The notes under the pieces are model-generated. The model made no database searches. It was not told the DNA's origin and worked only from the letters and a program-made list of their open reading frames with translations. Positions 5,530-12,951 of a DNA stretch of 35,259 bases are shown piece by piece. Numbering within the stretch: the stretch's first letter is position 1; the number at the start of each line of letters is the position of its first letter. Source of the DNA: a virus; the IMG/VR virus record IMGVR_UViG_3300025701_000030, positions 1 through 35,259 of that record. One strand, 5' to 3'. The translations under genes were made by a program, and so were the position numbers.

Positions 5530-5946
5530 ATGAAACGCTATCAGGTATACAAAAACCTACACAAAAACTGCTGGTCTATCAGAGATGCTAAAACCAAACA
5601 TGTTGTTGGTCATGCTGATACTGTTCAGTTGTTCCAAGTGAAATATAAAGTAAGTAAAGCAGGTCGTGAGAGAGTCTTAAGAGACCAGCGTAAGAGCGTC
5701 CATGCAGTAGTTGAGGGTGAGATTGTATCAGTCTCAGGCTTCACTTCCTTCAAAGGTAGGTCATTCCAATCTCATGGAGTGTACCCTAACTTATACTCCG
5801 ATAGAGTATACCTAGAAGAGCTCACATACAACCCCTACAGGTTCACTCACTTCGTCAAGAAGATGTCTGAGAACTTAGTACTGAATAGTCGTATGGCCAC
5901 ACTTGACCGCCATGGCAAGCTAACTGGAGGATTCCAAAGCATATGA
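5530..5946 (+). CDS. Conserved-type phage protein, 138 residues
   Basis: The ATG at 5530 follows AGAGGAT (5518-5524); a TTG-start extension to 5431 would run through the hairpins and is rejected. The protein is basic, opening with MKRYQVYKNLHKNCWSIRD and with GRERVLRDQRKSVHAVVEGE in the middle. From memory, small proteins of this pattern occur in many lytic phages without known function; I could not check this. The second half is aromatic and beta-like (GVYPNLYSDRVYLEELTYNP). Its stop overlaps the next start. Confidence 0.75.
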   Translation: MKRYQVYKNLHKNCWSIRDAKTKHVVGHADTVQLFQVKYKVSKAGRERVLRDQRKSVHAVVEGEIVSVSGFTSFKGRSFQSHGVYPNLYSDRVYLEELTYNPYRFTHFVKKMSENLVLNSRMATLDRHGKLTGGFQSI

Positions 5947-6137
5947 ATAGTAGAATAGATGAACTAACCATTGAGACTCTTGATGACAACATCGAGATTG
6001 CCCTAGAAATATTGACCAACCTAGAGTCTGGTGAGTATACACCACGTATGGCTGCACAATTCCTCTTTCAACTAGTAGAGGATTGCCAGTGCCATGCTAA
6101 AGATATCGAGTACACTAAGTATTATGGAACTGATTAA
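5943..6137 (+). CDS. Acidic helical protein, 64 residues
   Basis: The start ATGA overlaps the previous stop. The product is acidic and helical (ELTIETLDDNIEIALEIL, AAQFLFQLVEDCQCH), with two cysteines near the end. It overlaps the next gene by 14 bases. No family or motif is recognised. Confidence 0.65.
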   Translation: MNSRIDELTIETLDDNIEIALEILTNLESGEYTPRMAAQFLFQLVEDCQCHAKDIEYTKYYGTD

Positions 6138-6318
6138 GTATACAATACACTACCATAAGGGAACACCTTCGAAGTCCCAGGTAGTCCACAAAGATATCGT
6201 GTATTCTCAAAATGACATATCAGCAGATAAAGCACGTAAAACTCTTGAGGTCCTAGCTCCAGAGCATGACTTCAATACCTTATGTCAAACCCAATACCTA
6301 GAAAACGAAGGATTATAA
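6124..6318 (+). CDS. Hypothetical protein, 64 residues
   Basis: I place the start at the ATG at 6124, inside the end of the preceding gene; an ATG at 6094 in the same frame lacks a ribosome binding site and would overlap by 44 bases. AAGTATT upstream is a weak ribosome binding site, so coupled translation is likely. The N-terminus is beta-like (LIKYTIHYHKG) and the rest helical (ISADKARKTLEVLAPEHD). No family is recognised. Confidence 0.55.
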   Translation: MELIKYTIHYHKGTPSKSQVVHKDIVYSQNDISADKARKTLEVLAPEHDFNTLCQTQYLENEGL

Positions 6319-6319
6319 G

Positions 6320-6520
6320 ATGAGTAAGCTATATAAACTATGTACAGGTAAGAATGGTTGTAACGGTGTGTTACCCTTAGACCAGTTCGCTACTGATAAA
6401 AGCTCCGTAGATGGTCACTACCGTTACTGTCGTTCATGTGAGCGTAAGTACCAAAAGAAAATGAAAAAAGTCCGTGAGGCATATGGTGTAGGATTGCGTG
6501 AACTATCTAAACTAAACTAA
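6320..6520 (+). CDS. Small zinc-finger-like protein
   Basis: This 66-residue protein starts one base after the previous stop, with GAAGGAT as ribosome binding site. Cysteines at 8 and 13 and the pair in YCRSCERKYQ (37 and 40) suggest one zinc site. The pattern PLDQFATDKSSVDGHYRYC resembles the short zinc-binding module found at the N-terminus of phage HNH nucleases, here without a nuclease domain. The C-terminus is basic (KKMKKVREAYG). DNA or RNA binding is likely; the role is unknown. Confidence 0.7.
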   Translation: MSKLYKLCTGKNGCNGVLPLDQFATDKSSVDGHYRYCRSCERKYQKKMKKVREAYGVGLRELSKLN

Positions 6521-6544
6521 TCAAAAAAAACCCAGGAGGGTACT

Positions 6545-6796
6545 ATGAGTAACATAATTGAAGAAACTGTGCATGTTGAGCTACGTGACTTAACCTTTGA
6601 GGTAGAAGTTGCTTACCTTCCTAGTAATAATGCAACAGACCCACGTGATAACTTCGAGGGTGCGATTATAAGTTATGACCTCATTGAGGTTTACTATGAC
6701 CAAGGCTATGCAGAGTTTCCACCAGACACTGTTAATTGGTTAGCTGAGCAACATGGTGATGAAGTTGTAGAAGAACTTAAGGAAATATTACTATGA
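6545..6796 (+). CDS. Acidic protein, 83 residues
   Basis: A strong ribosome binding site, AGGAGGG, lies just before the ATG. The product is acidic, with an N-terminal strand pattern (TVHVELRDLTFEVEVAYLP) and an acidic C-terminal helix (EVVEELKEILL). It overlaps the next gene by four bases. No family is recognised. Confidence 0.7.
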   Translation: MSNIIEETVHVELRDLTFEVEVAYLPSNNATDPRDNFEGAIISYDLIEVYYDQGYAEFPPDTVNWLAEQHGDEVVEELKEILL

Positions 6797-7245
6797 TTAA
6801 AATACCTAACCTAGAACGATTGGCTCTTGAAGCAATATTAAATGACGGTACATACAATGGTGATGAAGATTGGTGGACAAGTATGACCACTAATGAGACT
6901 AAAGTATATGACATCAACGTCTATCATGAAAACCCATCTGATACTAATGTTCGTATAACAATCTACAACTGTATCGCTTCAATGGACGGTACCAATTGGG
7001 TAACAGATACAGAAAGCGAAGCAGGTTTCATGGAAATACCTAAGTCCGTAATCATGCCTGATAGACAGGAAAGATTATATGAAGTGTCCTTCCAAGTTAT
7101 CACAGAGTATACCGTTAGCGTACATAATAGTGAACACGCTGAAGCATTACGTACAGTTAGACGTATGGATAATGAGAACGACTTAATAACTCGTGGAAAG
7201 TTCAAAGGTATGCATACAAAGATAACATCATGTAAGGAAATGTAA
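6793..7245 (+). CDS. Hypothetical protein, 150 residues
   Basis: It starts in an ATGA overlap with the gene before and ends by sharing one base with the gene after. The first part reads as a small beta domain (TKVYDINVYHENPSDTNVR). The end (YEVSFQVITEYTVSVHNSEH, followed by ALRTVRRMD) looks like a short beta-alpha unit often seen in small phage proteins. No catalytic motif is seen and I do not recognise the family. Confidence 0.7.
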   Translation: MIKIPNLERLALEAILNDGTYNGDEDWWTSMTTNETKVYDINVYHENPSDTNVRITIYNCIASMDGTNWVTDTESEAGFMEIPKSVIMPDRQERLYEVSFQVITEYTVSVHNSEHAEALRTVRRMDNENDLITRGKFKGMHTKITSCKEM

Positions 7246-7445
7246 TGAGTCAGGAACTTAAGTTAATATACAAATGTGTCTCATACCTCGAAGAACAAGG
7301 GTATTATGGTAATATAGACCTAATATACGCTGTCAATGAGGTTGCTAATGATGCAGCATACTATATCTGTGAACGCTTCACTACTCCCGATGGTGGTGAG
7401 GTTGATGATAACACTTACCAAGTCATTAAGGAGTGGTTAGAATGA
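7245..7445 (+). CDS. Acidic protein, 66 residues
   Basis: The ATG overlaps the previous TAA by one base (TAATG), with TAAGGA upstream. The product is acidic and mixed helical (LIYKCVSYLEEQGYYGNIDL, then GEVDDNTYQVIKEWLE), rich in tyrosine. The stop overlaps the next start by ATGA. No family is recognised. Confidence 0.65.
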   Translation: MSQELKLIYKCVSYLEEQGYYGNIDLIYAVNEVANDAAYYICERFTTPDGGEVDDNTYQVIKEWLE

Positions 7446-7675
7446 GAGAATCACACAAACACGCAGAATTAATTGATATTGTAAAAACAATTAACTTGTA
7501 CTTCCATTATCAATCACTGTCAGAGTCCTTCCACGACATGGCGGAAATAGCGAGGGAGAATGGTGACCATGAAGATGTAGTGCGCTTATGTAAAGACTCC
7601 ATCAAATATGCCAAGTATGCTATGGATGTAAAGCGTATCATCATTGATGAGTTTAAAGAAGAATTAGAGGATTAG
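7442..7675 (+). CDS. Helical protein, 77 residues
   Basis: AAGGAG at about 7428-7433 serves the ATG at 7442; an earlier in-frame GTG at 7433 is less likely. The protein is all-helical in appearance (AELIDIVKTINLYFHYQSL, DVVRLCKDSIKYAKYAMDV) with a charged C-terminus (EFKEELED). It may form a small bundle or an oligomer. No family is recognised. Confidence 0.65.
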   Translation: MRESHKHAELIDIVKTINLYFHYQSLSESFHDMAEIARENGDHEDVVRLCKDSIKYAKYAMDVKRIIIDEFKEELED

Positions 7676-7677
7676 TT

Positions 7678-8388
7678 ATGAAAGGTTTTATTCTATATGA
7701 AGGCCCCTCAATGTTCGATAAGAAACCCATAGTAGCCATCGTGACCTTCAGCTCAACCAATGAGAAGACAGGGAACATGGCACAACTATGGATACTTCCT
7801 AAAGACGTAGCACCCCATGAAGCAGTCAAGTCCGGGAAGGACCAATCTGTCTGTGGTGGTTGCCAGCATCGACACAATCTAGGAGGTGCCTGTTATGTTC
7901 TACCATTCCAGGGCCCTCTATCTGTATGGCGTTCATACAAGCGTGGATTGTACCCTAAATCGAACCCTAAGGCTCTCCTAAAGCTTATGCTTAAGGAACT
8001 AAGGCTAGGTGCTTATGGAGACCCCGCAATGCTCCCAGAAGACCACCTACGAGCTGTCAAATCAGTAGCCCGTGGTACAACAGGTTACTCTCACCAGTGG
8101 AAGAATAAGAGACTCAAACATGCTATGCAGTATTGCCAAGGGTCCGTAGATTCACTAGAGGAAGCTAAACAGTTCAAAGAAATGTATCCTAATGGTCATT
8201 ACTTCCGTGTTACTGATGATATCTCAGATATACAAGAAGATGAAATACAATGCCTCGCAGATACCAAAGGCTTAACATGCCAACAGTGCATGTTATGTGA
8301 CGGCACTAAACAGAATATCGTCATAGAAGTACATGGCGCTAAGAAGTCTCGGTTCACCTCAGATATTCAGATCAAGGAAGTTGTTTAA
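7678..8388 (+). CDS. Conserved-type phage protein with cysteine clusters, 236 residues
   Basis: It starts two bases after the previous stop. The N-terminus (LYEGPSMFDKKPIVAIVTFS) and the segment APHEAVKSGKDQSVCGGCQH followed by GGACYV form a pattern I associate with a widespread phage family of unknown function. GPLSVWRSYKRGLYP follows. Cysteines in C-G-G-C and later in TCQQCMLCDG suggest at least one zinc site. The final third (IVIEVHGAKKSRFTSDIQ) is basic. A nucleic-acid role is likely from the charge and cysteines, but no catalytic motif is clear. The stop overlaps the next start. Confidence 0.75.
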   Translation: MKGFILYEGPSMFDKKPIVAIVTFSSTNEKTGNMAQLWILPKDVAPHEAVKSGKDQSVCGGCQHRHNLGGACYVLPFQGPLSVWRSYKRGLYPKSNPKALLKLMLKELRLGAYGDPAMLPEDHLRAVKSVARGTTGYSHQWKNKRLKHAMQYCQGSVDSLEEAKQFKEMYPNGHYFRVTDDISDIQEDEIQCLADTKGLTCQQCMLCDGTKQNIVIEVHGAKKSRFTSDIQIKEVV

Positions 8389-8504
8389 TGTCAGAAGTTA
8401 TTGGTTTTGTAGCACCTCTTGCCCTTGCCCTCTTTGTTATCAGAGGGTATGTCTTCATCTTCAAAGAAGAGTTAGACAACTGGTGTGATGACAATGAAGA
8501 CTAG
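8388..8504 (+). CDS. 38-residue single-span membrane protein
   Basis: The ATG overlaps the stop of the preceding gene (TAATG), with AAGGAAG upstream. Residues 4-25 form one hydrophobic helix (IGFVAPLALALFVIRGYVFI). The C-terminus is acidic (EELDNWCDDNED). It closes the run of small genes; the terminator starts at its stop codon. Function unknown. Confidence 0.6.
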   Translation: MSEVIGFVAPLALALFVIRGYVFIFKEELDNWCDDNED

Positions 8505-8530
8505 GGACCCTTAGGGTCTCTTTCCTTTTT
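8503..8530 (+). terminator. Intrinsic terminator closing small-gene operon
   Basis: AGGGACCC (8503-8510) pairs with GGGTCTCT (8514-8521), with one G-T wobble, around the loop TTA. The tail TTTCCTTTTT follows. It overlaps the stop of the 38-residue gene. Confidence 0.85.
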
Positions 8531-8566
8531 GCTTCAACCGTCTGCCCCTTTCCCTTTTTGATAAAA

Positions 8567-8580
8567 CCGACATGGGCCCC
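8567..8580 (+). promoter_or_regulatory. CCGACATGGGCCCC motif, copy 2
   Basis: This second copy differs from 2536-2549 by one base. It follows a pyrimidine-rich stretch (8531-8560) and GATA, and comes after a terminator. It lies 129 bases before DUF3310 and the replication genes, a sensible place for a promoter. Apart from this motif and the stem-loop at 8645, no gene is seen between 8531 and 8695. Confidence 0.42.
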
Positions 8581-8644
8581 ATTATACGCCCCAGGAATAC
8601 GCTTCGGCAATCACTTGGTCCCCTTAAGAAACCCTAAAGACACT

Positions 8645-8666
8645 AACCTCTCGCAGGCTCGAGGTT
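8645..8666 (+). promoter_or_regulatory. Conserved stem-loop, copy 3
   Basis: AACCTC (8645-8650) pairs perfectly with GAGGTT (8661-8666) around the same ten-base loop as copies 1 and 2. It lies 29 bases before the start of the DUF3310 gene, at the head of the replication block. Confidence 0.75.
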
Positions 8667-8695
8667 TTAAGAGGTATTAAATATAGGAATTATAA

Positions 8696-8932
8696 ATGAA
8701 TGCAGTGAACCCTAGCCACTATCAAAGTGGTACAATAGAATGTATAGATTATATAGAGGAAGTTCTAGGTCCCGATGGATCTATAGCTTACTGCCAAGGT
8801 AATGTGACTAAGTATCTTCACAGATGGAAGATGAAGAATGGTCTCGAGGATCTAAAGAAAGCTCAATGGTACATCAACAAGATGGTAGAGCTAGAGACTA
8901 AGAGAGATGAAGAAGACGTAGAGTACCTATAG
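8696..8932 (+). CDS. DUF3310 family protein (T7 gp1.7-like)
   Basis: This 78-residue protein has the DUF3310 signature: NPSHYQSGTIECIDYIEEV near the start, then GNVTKYLHRWKMKNGLEDLK and KAQWYINKM. The family is common in phages and, as I recall, includes the T7 gp1.7 nucleotide kinase; this short version consists of the core only. It would support nucleotide supply for phage DNA synthesis. It leads the replication block, after the third conserved stem-loop. The ribosome binding site (TATAGGAA) is fair. Confidence 0.8.
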   Translation: MNAVNPSHYQSGTIECIDYIEEVLGPDGSIAYCQGNVTKYLHRWKMKNGLEDLKKAQWYINKMVELETKRDEEDVEYL

Positions 8933-9011
8933 GGATATACCCTCGGGGCCTACAAGAGTTATCGTACAGTTAAACTAAACACAATGCAACCCTAAGCTAC
9001 CATAATGTAGC
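8931..9011 (+). other. Leader of polymerase gene with two hairpins
   Basis: AGGG (8931-8934) pairs with CCCT (8940-8943) directly at the stop of the DUF3310 gene. GCTAC (8996-9000) pairs with GTAGC (9007-9011) around CATAAT, just before the AGGAG ribosome binding site (9012-9016) of the polymerase gene. The second hairpin could limit access to that site. No gene is seen in 8933-9022. Confidence 0.4.
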
Positions 9012-9022
9012 AGGAGATAGAA

Positions 9023-10870
9023 ATGAGCAAATACATATTTGATATAGAAAGTGATGGCCTACTAGATACCATAAGTACTATCTGGTGCCTAGTACTACAA
9101 GATGCAGACACTAAAGAGATCTTATCTTACAGTGATTACGATGATGACCTACCTAGTTTAGCAGAGGGTATGCAGAAGCTACAGGATGCTGAGTTACTTA
9201 TAGGGCATAACATCATAGGGTATGACGTACCTGCTATTAAGATAGTCACAGGTATAGACCTGATGGATAAGAACATGCATGACACTTTGATTATGTCTCG
9301 TGTTAATCGCTACAAGCGTCCCTTCGTAGGACACTCGTTGAAAGCATGGGGTGAGTTCCTAGGGGACTCTAAGCTACAGTATGATGACTGGACTAAGTAC
9401 TCTAAGCAAATGCTAACGTACTGTATACAAGACGTTGAGTTGAACACACAGGTCTATGATGTAGTACTTGGAGAGTTCAAACAGTTAGCTGCACACAACC
9501 CTAACTATGCTAAGGGTATGCGTATGGAGCATGAGGTAGCTAAGCTACAAGAAGCTATCACAGAGGAAGGTTGGAACTTCGATGAGGTTAAGGCCAGGGA
9601 AACTCACAAGCGTATGACAGATCGTATGGAAGCCATTGAGAAAGAAGTGTATCCACACCTAGGGACTCACAAGGTATTCATAGATAAAGAAGAGAAGACA
9701 GCTAAGTATAAGAAAGATGGTACATACACAGCTGTAACTTGTCGTATCCTGTCTGATTACCTAGGACGTCCTATCATGGGTGAAGATGCACTGTTAGATA
9801 ACCCACCAGTACAACCTGGTCAAGGTATCAAGCGTTCACGTATAGAGCAGATCACACTAGGTCAAACAGACTTAGTCAAAGAGTGGTTACTATCTATTGG
9901 TTGGAAGCCTGATGAGTATAACCGTAAGATGATCAATGGTCGTTGGCAGAACACAGGTCCTAAGCTAACAGAGACATCCCTCAGTAAGCTTGGTAAGTTC
10001 GGTGAGTTAGTAGGTGAGTATTATACTATACGTAACCGTTCAAGTGTCTTAGAGAGCTGGTTAGAGAACCTTAAGGATGGTCGCTTACATGGTAAGATGT
10101 TCACCATAGGTACTCCTAGCTTCCGTGCAAGACACTCTATCATTGTTAACATCCCCTCAACAGAAGCTGCATGGGGTAAAGAGATGCGTGAGCTATTCAG
10201 AGCTGACGAAGGTGACCTGTTAGTAGGTGCAGATAGTTCAGGTAATCAGCTACGTGGTCTAGTCCACTATGTTAATAACCCTGAGTATACTGACGTCGTG
10301 ATTAACGGTGACCAACATCAGCGTAATGCAGATGCACTAGGTTGTACACGTTCGACTGCTAAGTCATACTTGTATGCTTATCTATTCGGTGCAGGTGATG
10401 GTAAACTAGGTCAAGTGTTGTCTGGTAAATCTAATCCTACACTAGGTCGTAACTCTAAGGAGCAGTTTGCTAGATCTATTAAAGGTCTAGACAAGCTTAA
10501 GAAATCAGTAGAGGGTGCATGGGCTCAACGTGAACATCAACAAGGTATGGGGTGGATCTTCGGATTAGATGGTCGTCCAGTGTTCGTACCTTCACAACAC
10601 CAATGTCTTAACTATCTCTTGCAGTGTGCCGAGGGTATCACTTGTAAGGCTGCAGCTGTATGGGCTATGAAGAAAATCAAAGAGGAAGGACTACGTGGTA
10701 AGCTACGTATTATCTACCATGATGAAATTCAGATTAGTGCTCACCCTGATGATGCTGAACGTATCAAAGAGATTGCTGCTGCATCATTCAAAGAAGCCCC
10801 TAAGGACTTCGGTGTGATGGTAATGGATGGTGATGGATGTGTAGGGAGAGACTACTCGGAGACACACTAA
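9023..10870 (+). CDS. Family A DNA polymerase, T7 type
   Basis: This 615-residue replicative polymerase has a 3'-5' exonuclease domain: FDIESDGL with D7 and E9, IGHNIIGYDVPA, and YCIQD. The polymerase domain has motif A VGADSSGNQLR (D404), motif B RSTAKSYLYAYLFGAG (K447, Y451), and motif C YHDEIQ (H566, D567, E568). Tyr451 matches T7 Tyr526, which governs discrimination against dideoxynucleotides; the next helix residue Y530 of T7 is F455 here. It is shorter than T7 gp5 (704 residues), so the thioredoxin-binding insert may be reduced or missing. A strong AGGAG site precedes the ATG. The stop overlaps the endonuclease VII gene. Confidence 0.95.
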   Translation: MSKYIFDIESDGLLDTISTIWCLVLQDADTKEILSYSDYDDDLPSLAEGMQKLQDAELLIGHNIIGYDVPAIKIVTGIDLMDKNMHDTLIMSRVNRYKRPFVGHSLKAWGEFLGDSKLQYDDWTKYSKQMLTYCIQDVELNTQVYDVVLGEFKQLAAHNPNYAKGMRMEHEVAKLQEAITEEGWNFDEVKARETHKRMTDRMEAIEKEVYPHLGTHKVFIDKEEKTAKYKKDGTYTAVTCRILSDYLGRPIMGEDALLDNPPVQPGQGIKRSRIEQITLGQTDLVKEWLLSIGWKPDEYNRKMINGRWQNTGPKLTETSLSKLGKFGELVGEYYTIRNRSSVLESWLENLKDGRLHGKMFTIGTPSFRARHSIIVNIPSTEAAWGKEMRELFRADEGDLLVGADSSGNQLRGLVHYVNNPEYTDVVINGDQHQRNADALGCTRSTAKSYLYAYLFGAGDGKLGQVLSGKSNPTLGRNSKEQFARSIKGLDKLKKSVEGAWAQREHQQGMGWIFGLDGRPVFVPSQHQCLNYLLQCAEGITCKAAAVWAMKKIKEEGLRGKLRIIYHDEIQISAHPDDAERIKEIAAASFKEAPKDFGVMVMDGDGCVGRDYSETH

Positions 10871-11226
10871 TGAAATGCAAACATGAGGGTTGTGACAATG
10901 ATGCTTATTATAATAAGAAAAGAAAGTATCAATCGTCTACCTGTACTATTTGTAAGAACAATCTGACAAGATACAACCTAACAACCCCTGAAAGGGATAC
11001 CTTATTGGTATCTCAAGGGGGTCGTTGCAAGTGTTGTGATAGGAAGATAACCTTTGGTCTTAACGGTACCAGTAAACATGCTGCTGTTGTAGACCACTGC
11101 CATAAGTACGGACACGTTAGGGCAATAATATGTGGGAGATGTAACAACATACTAGGGCAAGTTAATGATAACCCCCTAAGATTATATCAAATGGCCCACT
11201 ACCTGGAGGACGACAATGAAAGATAG
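10870..11226 (+). CDS. Recombination endonuclease VII
   Basis: This 118-residue protein shows the endonuclease VII zinc fold: paired cysteines in CKCC, the active-site segment VVDHCHKYGHVRAIICGRCN, and the helix DNPLRLYQMAHYLE. The family cuts Holliday junctions and branched DNA before packaging. An extra cysteine-rich N-terminus (CKHEGCDNDAYY, CTICKNN) precedes it. I chose the ATG that overlaps the polymerase stop (TAATG). Free-standing homing relatives exist, but the position inside the replication block favours a resolvase role. It overlaps the exonuclease gene by 11 bases. Confidence 0.85.
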   Translation: MKCKHEGCDNDAYYNKKRKYQSSTCTICKNNLTRYNLTTPERDTLLVSQGGRCKCCDRKITFGLNGTSKHAAVVDHCHKYGHVRAIICGRCNNILGQVNDNPLRLYQMAHYLEDDNER

Positions 11227-11923
11227 AATAAACATACTAATAGATGCTGATAGTATCTACTTCAAGGTATGTTGCGTAACGAAACGTAAGCATGAGATAC
11301 GTAAGTATATCAAGCAGAAAATACGAGAGATAGAAGGTGATTGTTCTTTCTTCTTTGACAACGTAAATGTAATGCTTGCAATCAAAGGCAAGGGTAACTA
11401 CCGTGATAGACTCTTTGAGAACTACAAAGGTAAACGTCCAGAGTTAGAACAGGACATGAAGGAAGCCCTTGCATACGCCTTAGAGTTCATGGAGAATGAG
11501 ATGGGAGCTATCCCTTGTCATGACATGGAAGCTGATGATATGGTAGCTATCTGGGCCTATGAGTGTATGGATCATGATGAGCCCTATGTCATTGCTCATA
11601 TAGATAAAGATATAGATCAAGTACCAGGTGCACATTACAACTTCAACAACCAGAACATGTACGATATAACACGTGAAGATGGTTACAAGAAGCTAATGCT
11701 GCAGTGTCTAACAGGTGATAGAACAGATAACATTGCAGGTATTAAAGGTATAGGTCCGAAGAAGGCTGCTTTATTACTAGAAGATGTACACCCTGTGGAT
11801 TACTGGAAGACAATAGAGAACGCATGGGCTGAGAAGCAAGCAGGTGATCCATACTTGTCCCATAAACTACTACGTATGATAACCTCTTGGGAGGAGTATG
11901 ATTACATTACATCATCGCTTTAA
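11216..11923 (+). CDS. 5'-3' exonuclease, FEN family (T7 gp6 role)
   Basis: This 235-residue protein has the FEN/PIN order of acidic clusters: LIDADSIYF (D10, D12), the arch segment FENYKGKRPE, MEADDMVA, IDKDIDQVPG, and a helix-three-turn-helix DNA-binding segment GDRTDNIAGIKGIGPKKA. It would remove RNA primers and resect ends, like T7 gp6. GGAGG lies just before the ATG, inside the end of the endonuclease VII gene. The end overlaps the RusA gene by 26 bases. Confidence 0.9.
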   Translation: MKDRINILIDADSIYFKVCCVTKRKHEIRKYIKQKIREIEGDCSFFFDNVNVMLAIKGKGNYRDRLFENYKGKRPELEQDMKEALAYALEFMENEMGAIPCHDMEADDMVAIWAYECMDHDEPYVIAHIDKDIDQVPGAHYNFNNQNMYDITREDGYKKLMLQCLTGDRTDNIAGIKGIGPKKAALLLEDVHPVDYWKTIENAWAEKQAGDPYLSHKLLRMITSWEEYDYITSSL

Positions 11924-12275
11924 CGTAAAACCCCTCAGTGCCAATAAGATGTTTGGTCACAGAGGAAAGACAACATTTAAAACTAAGGACTACTTAGGGT
12001 ACCAAAATGAAATACGAGATGAGATTCGACAGGAAGCAGAGGATGATGAATGGCCTTTTGCTAGTAGCTACGTTAAGTTCACTATTACTGCTGGGCTTTC
12101 TAACCGTGGTGCTGACCTTGATAACATCCTGAAACCCCTGTTCGATACATACCAATCTATCTACACCAACTTCAATGACAACAAAGTGTACCTCATCAAG
12201 GCCACTAAGGACATCGTTAAGAAAGGTGAAGAGTACTTAGAAGTAACCGTTGAGGAATATACTGATGGCGAGTAA
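11898..12275 (+). CDS. RusA family Holliday junction resolvase
   Basis: This 125-residue protein has the RusA signature: NRGADLDNILKPLFD with D73 and D75, and NDNKVYLIKATKD with D94 as a third metal-binding acid. RusA cuts four-way junctions symmetrically. With endonuclease VII three genes away, the phage would have two unrelated resolvases, perhaps one for replication recombination and one for packaging clean-up (inference). The ribosome binding site GGGAGGAG is very close to the ATG at 11898. The end overlaps the PhoH gene. Confidence 0.85.
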   Translation: MITLHHRFNVKPLSANKMFGHRGKTTFKTKDYLGYQNEIRDEIRQEAEDDEWPFASSYVKFTITAGLSNRGADLDNILKPLFDTYQSIYTNFNDNKVYLIKATKDIVKKGEEYLEVTVEEYTDGE

Positions 12276-12951
12276 GAAACAAATACAAGAGTTAGCCCTT
12301 AAAGGAACCCCTGTTCCACCATGTAAACTTGTTAAACCTAAGACTAAGAACCAACATAAACTATGGACTGCTCTACTGAACAATCCCTTAGTATGTGGTA
12401 TTGGTTTCGCAGGAACAGGTAAGACATTTGTAACAGGTATGACAGCTTGCAGTATGCTTACCGATGGTAAAGTTAAACGTGTCATCATCACACGTCCTAA
12501 CGTGCCTACAGGGAGAACCCTAGGTCATTTTCCAGGCACTGTAGCTGAGAAGATGGAACCATGGTTAGCACCTATTACAAGTGTACTTAAGGATGGTTTA
12601 GGTAATGCTAAGTATGAAGCTATGATTGATAAAGAAATACTTATACAACCTCTAGAGACTATCAGAGGGCAATCCTTTGAGGATGCATTCATTATCGTAG
12701 ATGAGTCTCAGAACTTAAGTATGGATGAAATAAAAGCATTGACTACCAGGATTGGTGAGGGATCTGTAATGGCTCTCATTGGGGATCCACAACAGTCAGA
12801 TGTACGTGATGGCAGTGATCTACTTAAGTTTGTACACTTATGTAATGCATCAGGAATAGATGTACCCCTAGTGGAGTTCCAGATAGCTGACATTGTACGT
12901 TCAGAGATGTGTAAGAAACTAATAACTATGTTCTATGAGGAAGGCCTATGA
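12265..12951 (+). CDS. PhoH-like ATPase
   Basis: This 228-residue protein shows the PhoH P-loop domain: Walker A GFAGTGKT at 47-54, Walker B FIIVDESQN and LIGDPQQSD. IRGQSFEDAF is a family hallmark. PhoH proteins are RNA- or nucleotide-related ATPases and are frequent in marine phages; their role during infection is unsettled. I chose ATGGCGAGT at 12265, with GAGGA eight bases upstream, over an in-frame ATG 15 bases earlier. It overlaps RusA by 11 bases and the next gene by four. Confidence 0.9.
   Translation: MASKKQIQELALKGTPVPPCKLVKPKTKNQHKLWTALLNNPLVCGIGFAGTGKTFVTGMTACSMLTDGKVKRVIITRPNVPTGRTLGHFPGTVAEKMEPWLAPITSVLKDGLGNAKYEAMIDKEILIQPLETIRGQSFEDAFIIVDESQNLSMDEIKALTTRIGEGSVMALIGDPQQSDVRDGSDLLKFVHLCNASGIDVPLVEFQIADIVRSEMCKKLITMFYEEGL

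Noticed and set aside
8924-8934. TACCTATAGGG as a T7-type promoter
   Set aside because: Only the TATAGGG core resembles T7; the upstream recognition part does not, and it overlaps the stop of the DUF3310 gene. Kept only as a weak note in the ATATACCTATAG finding.
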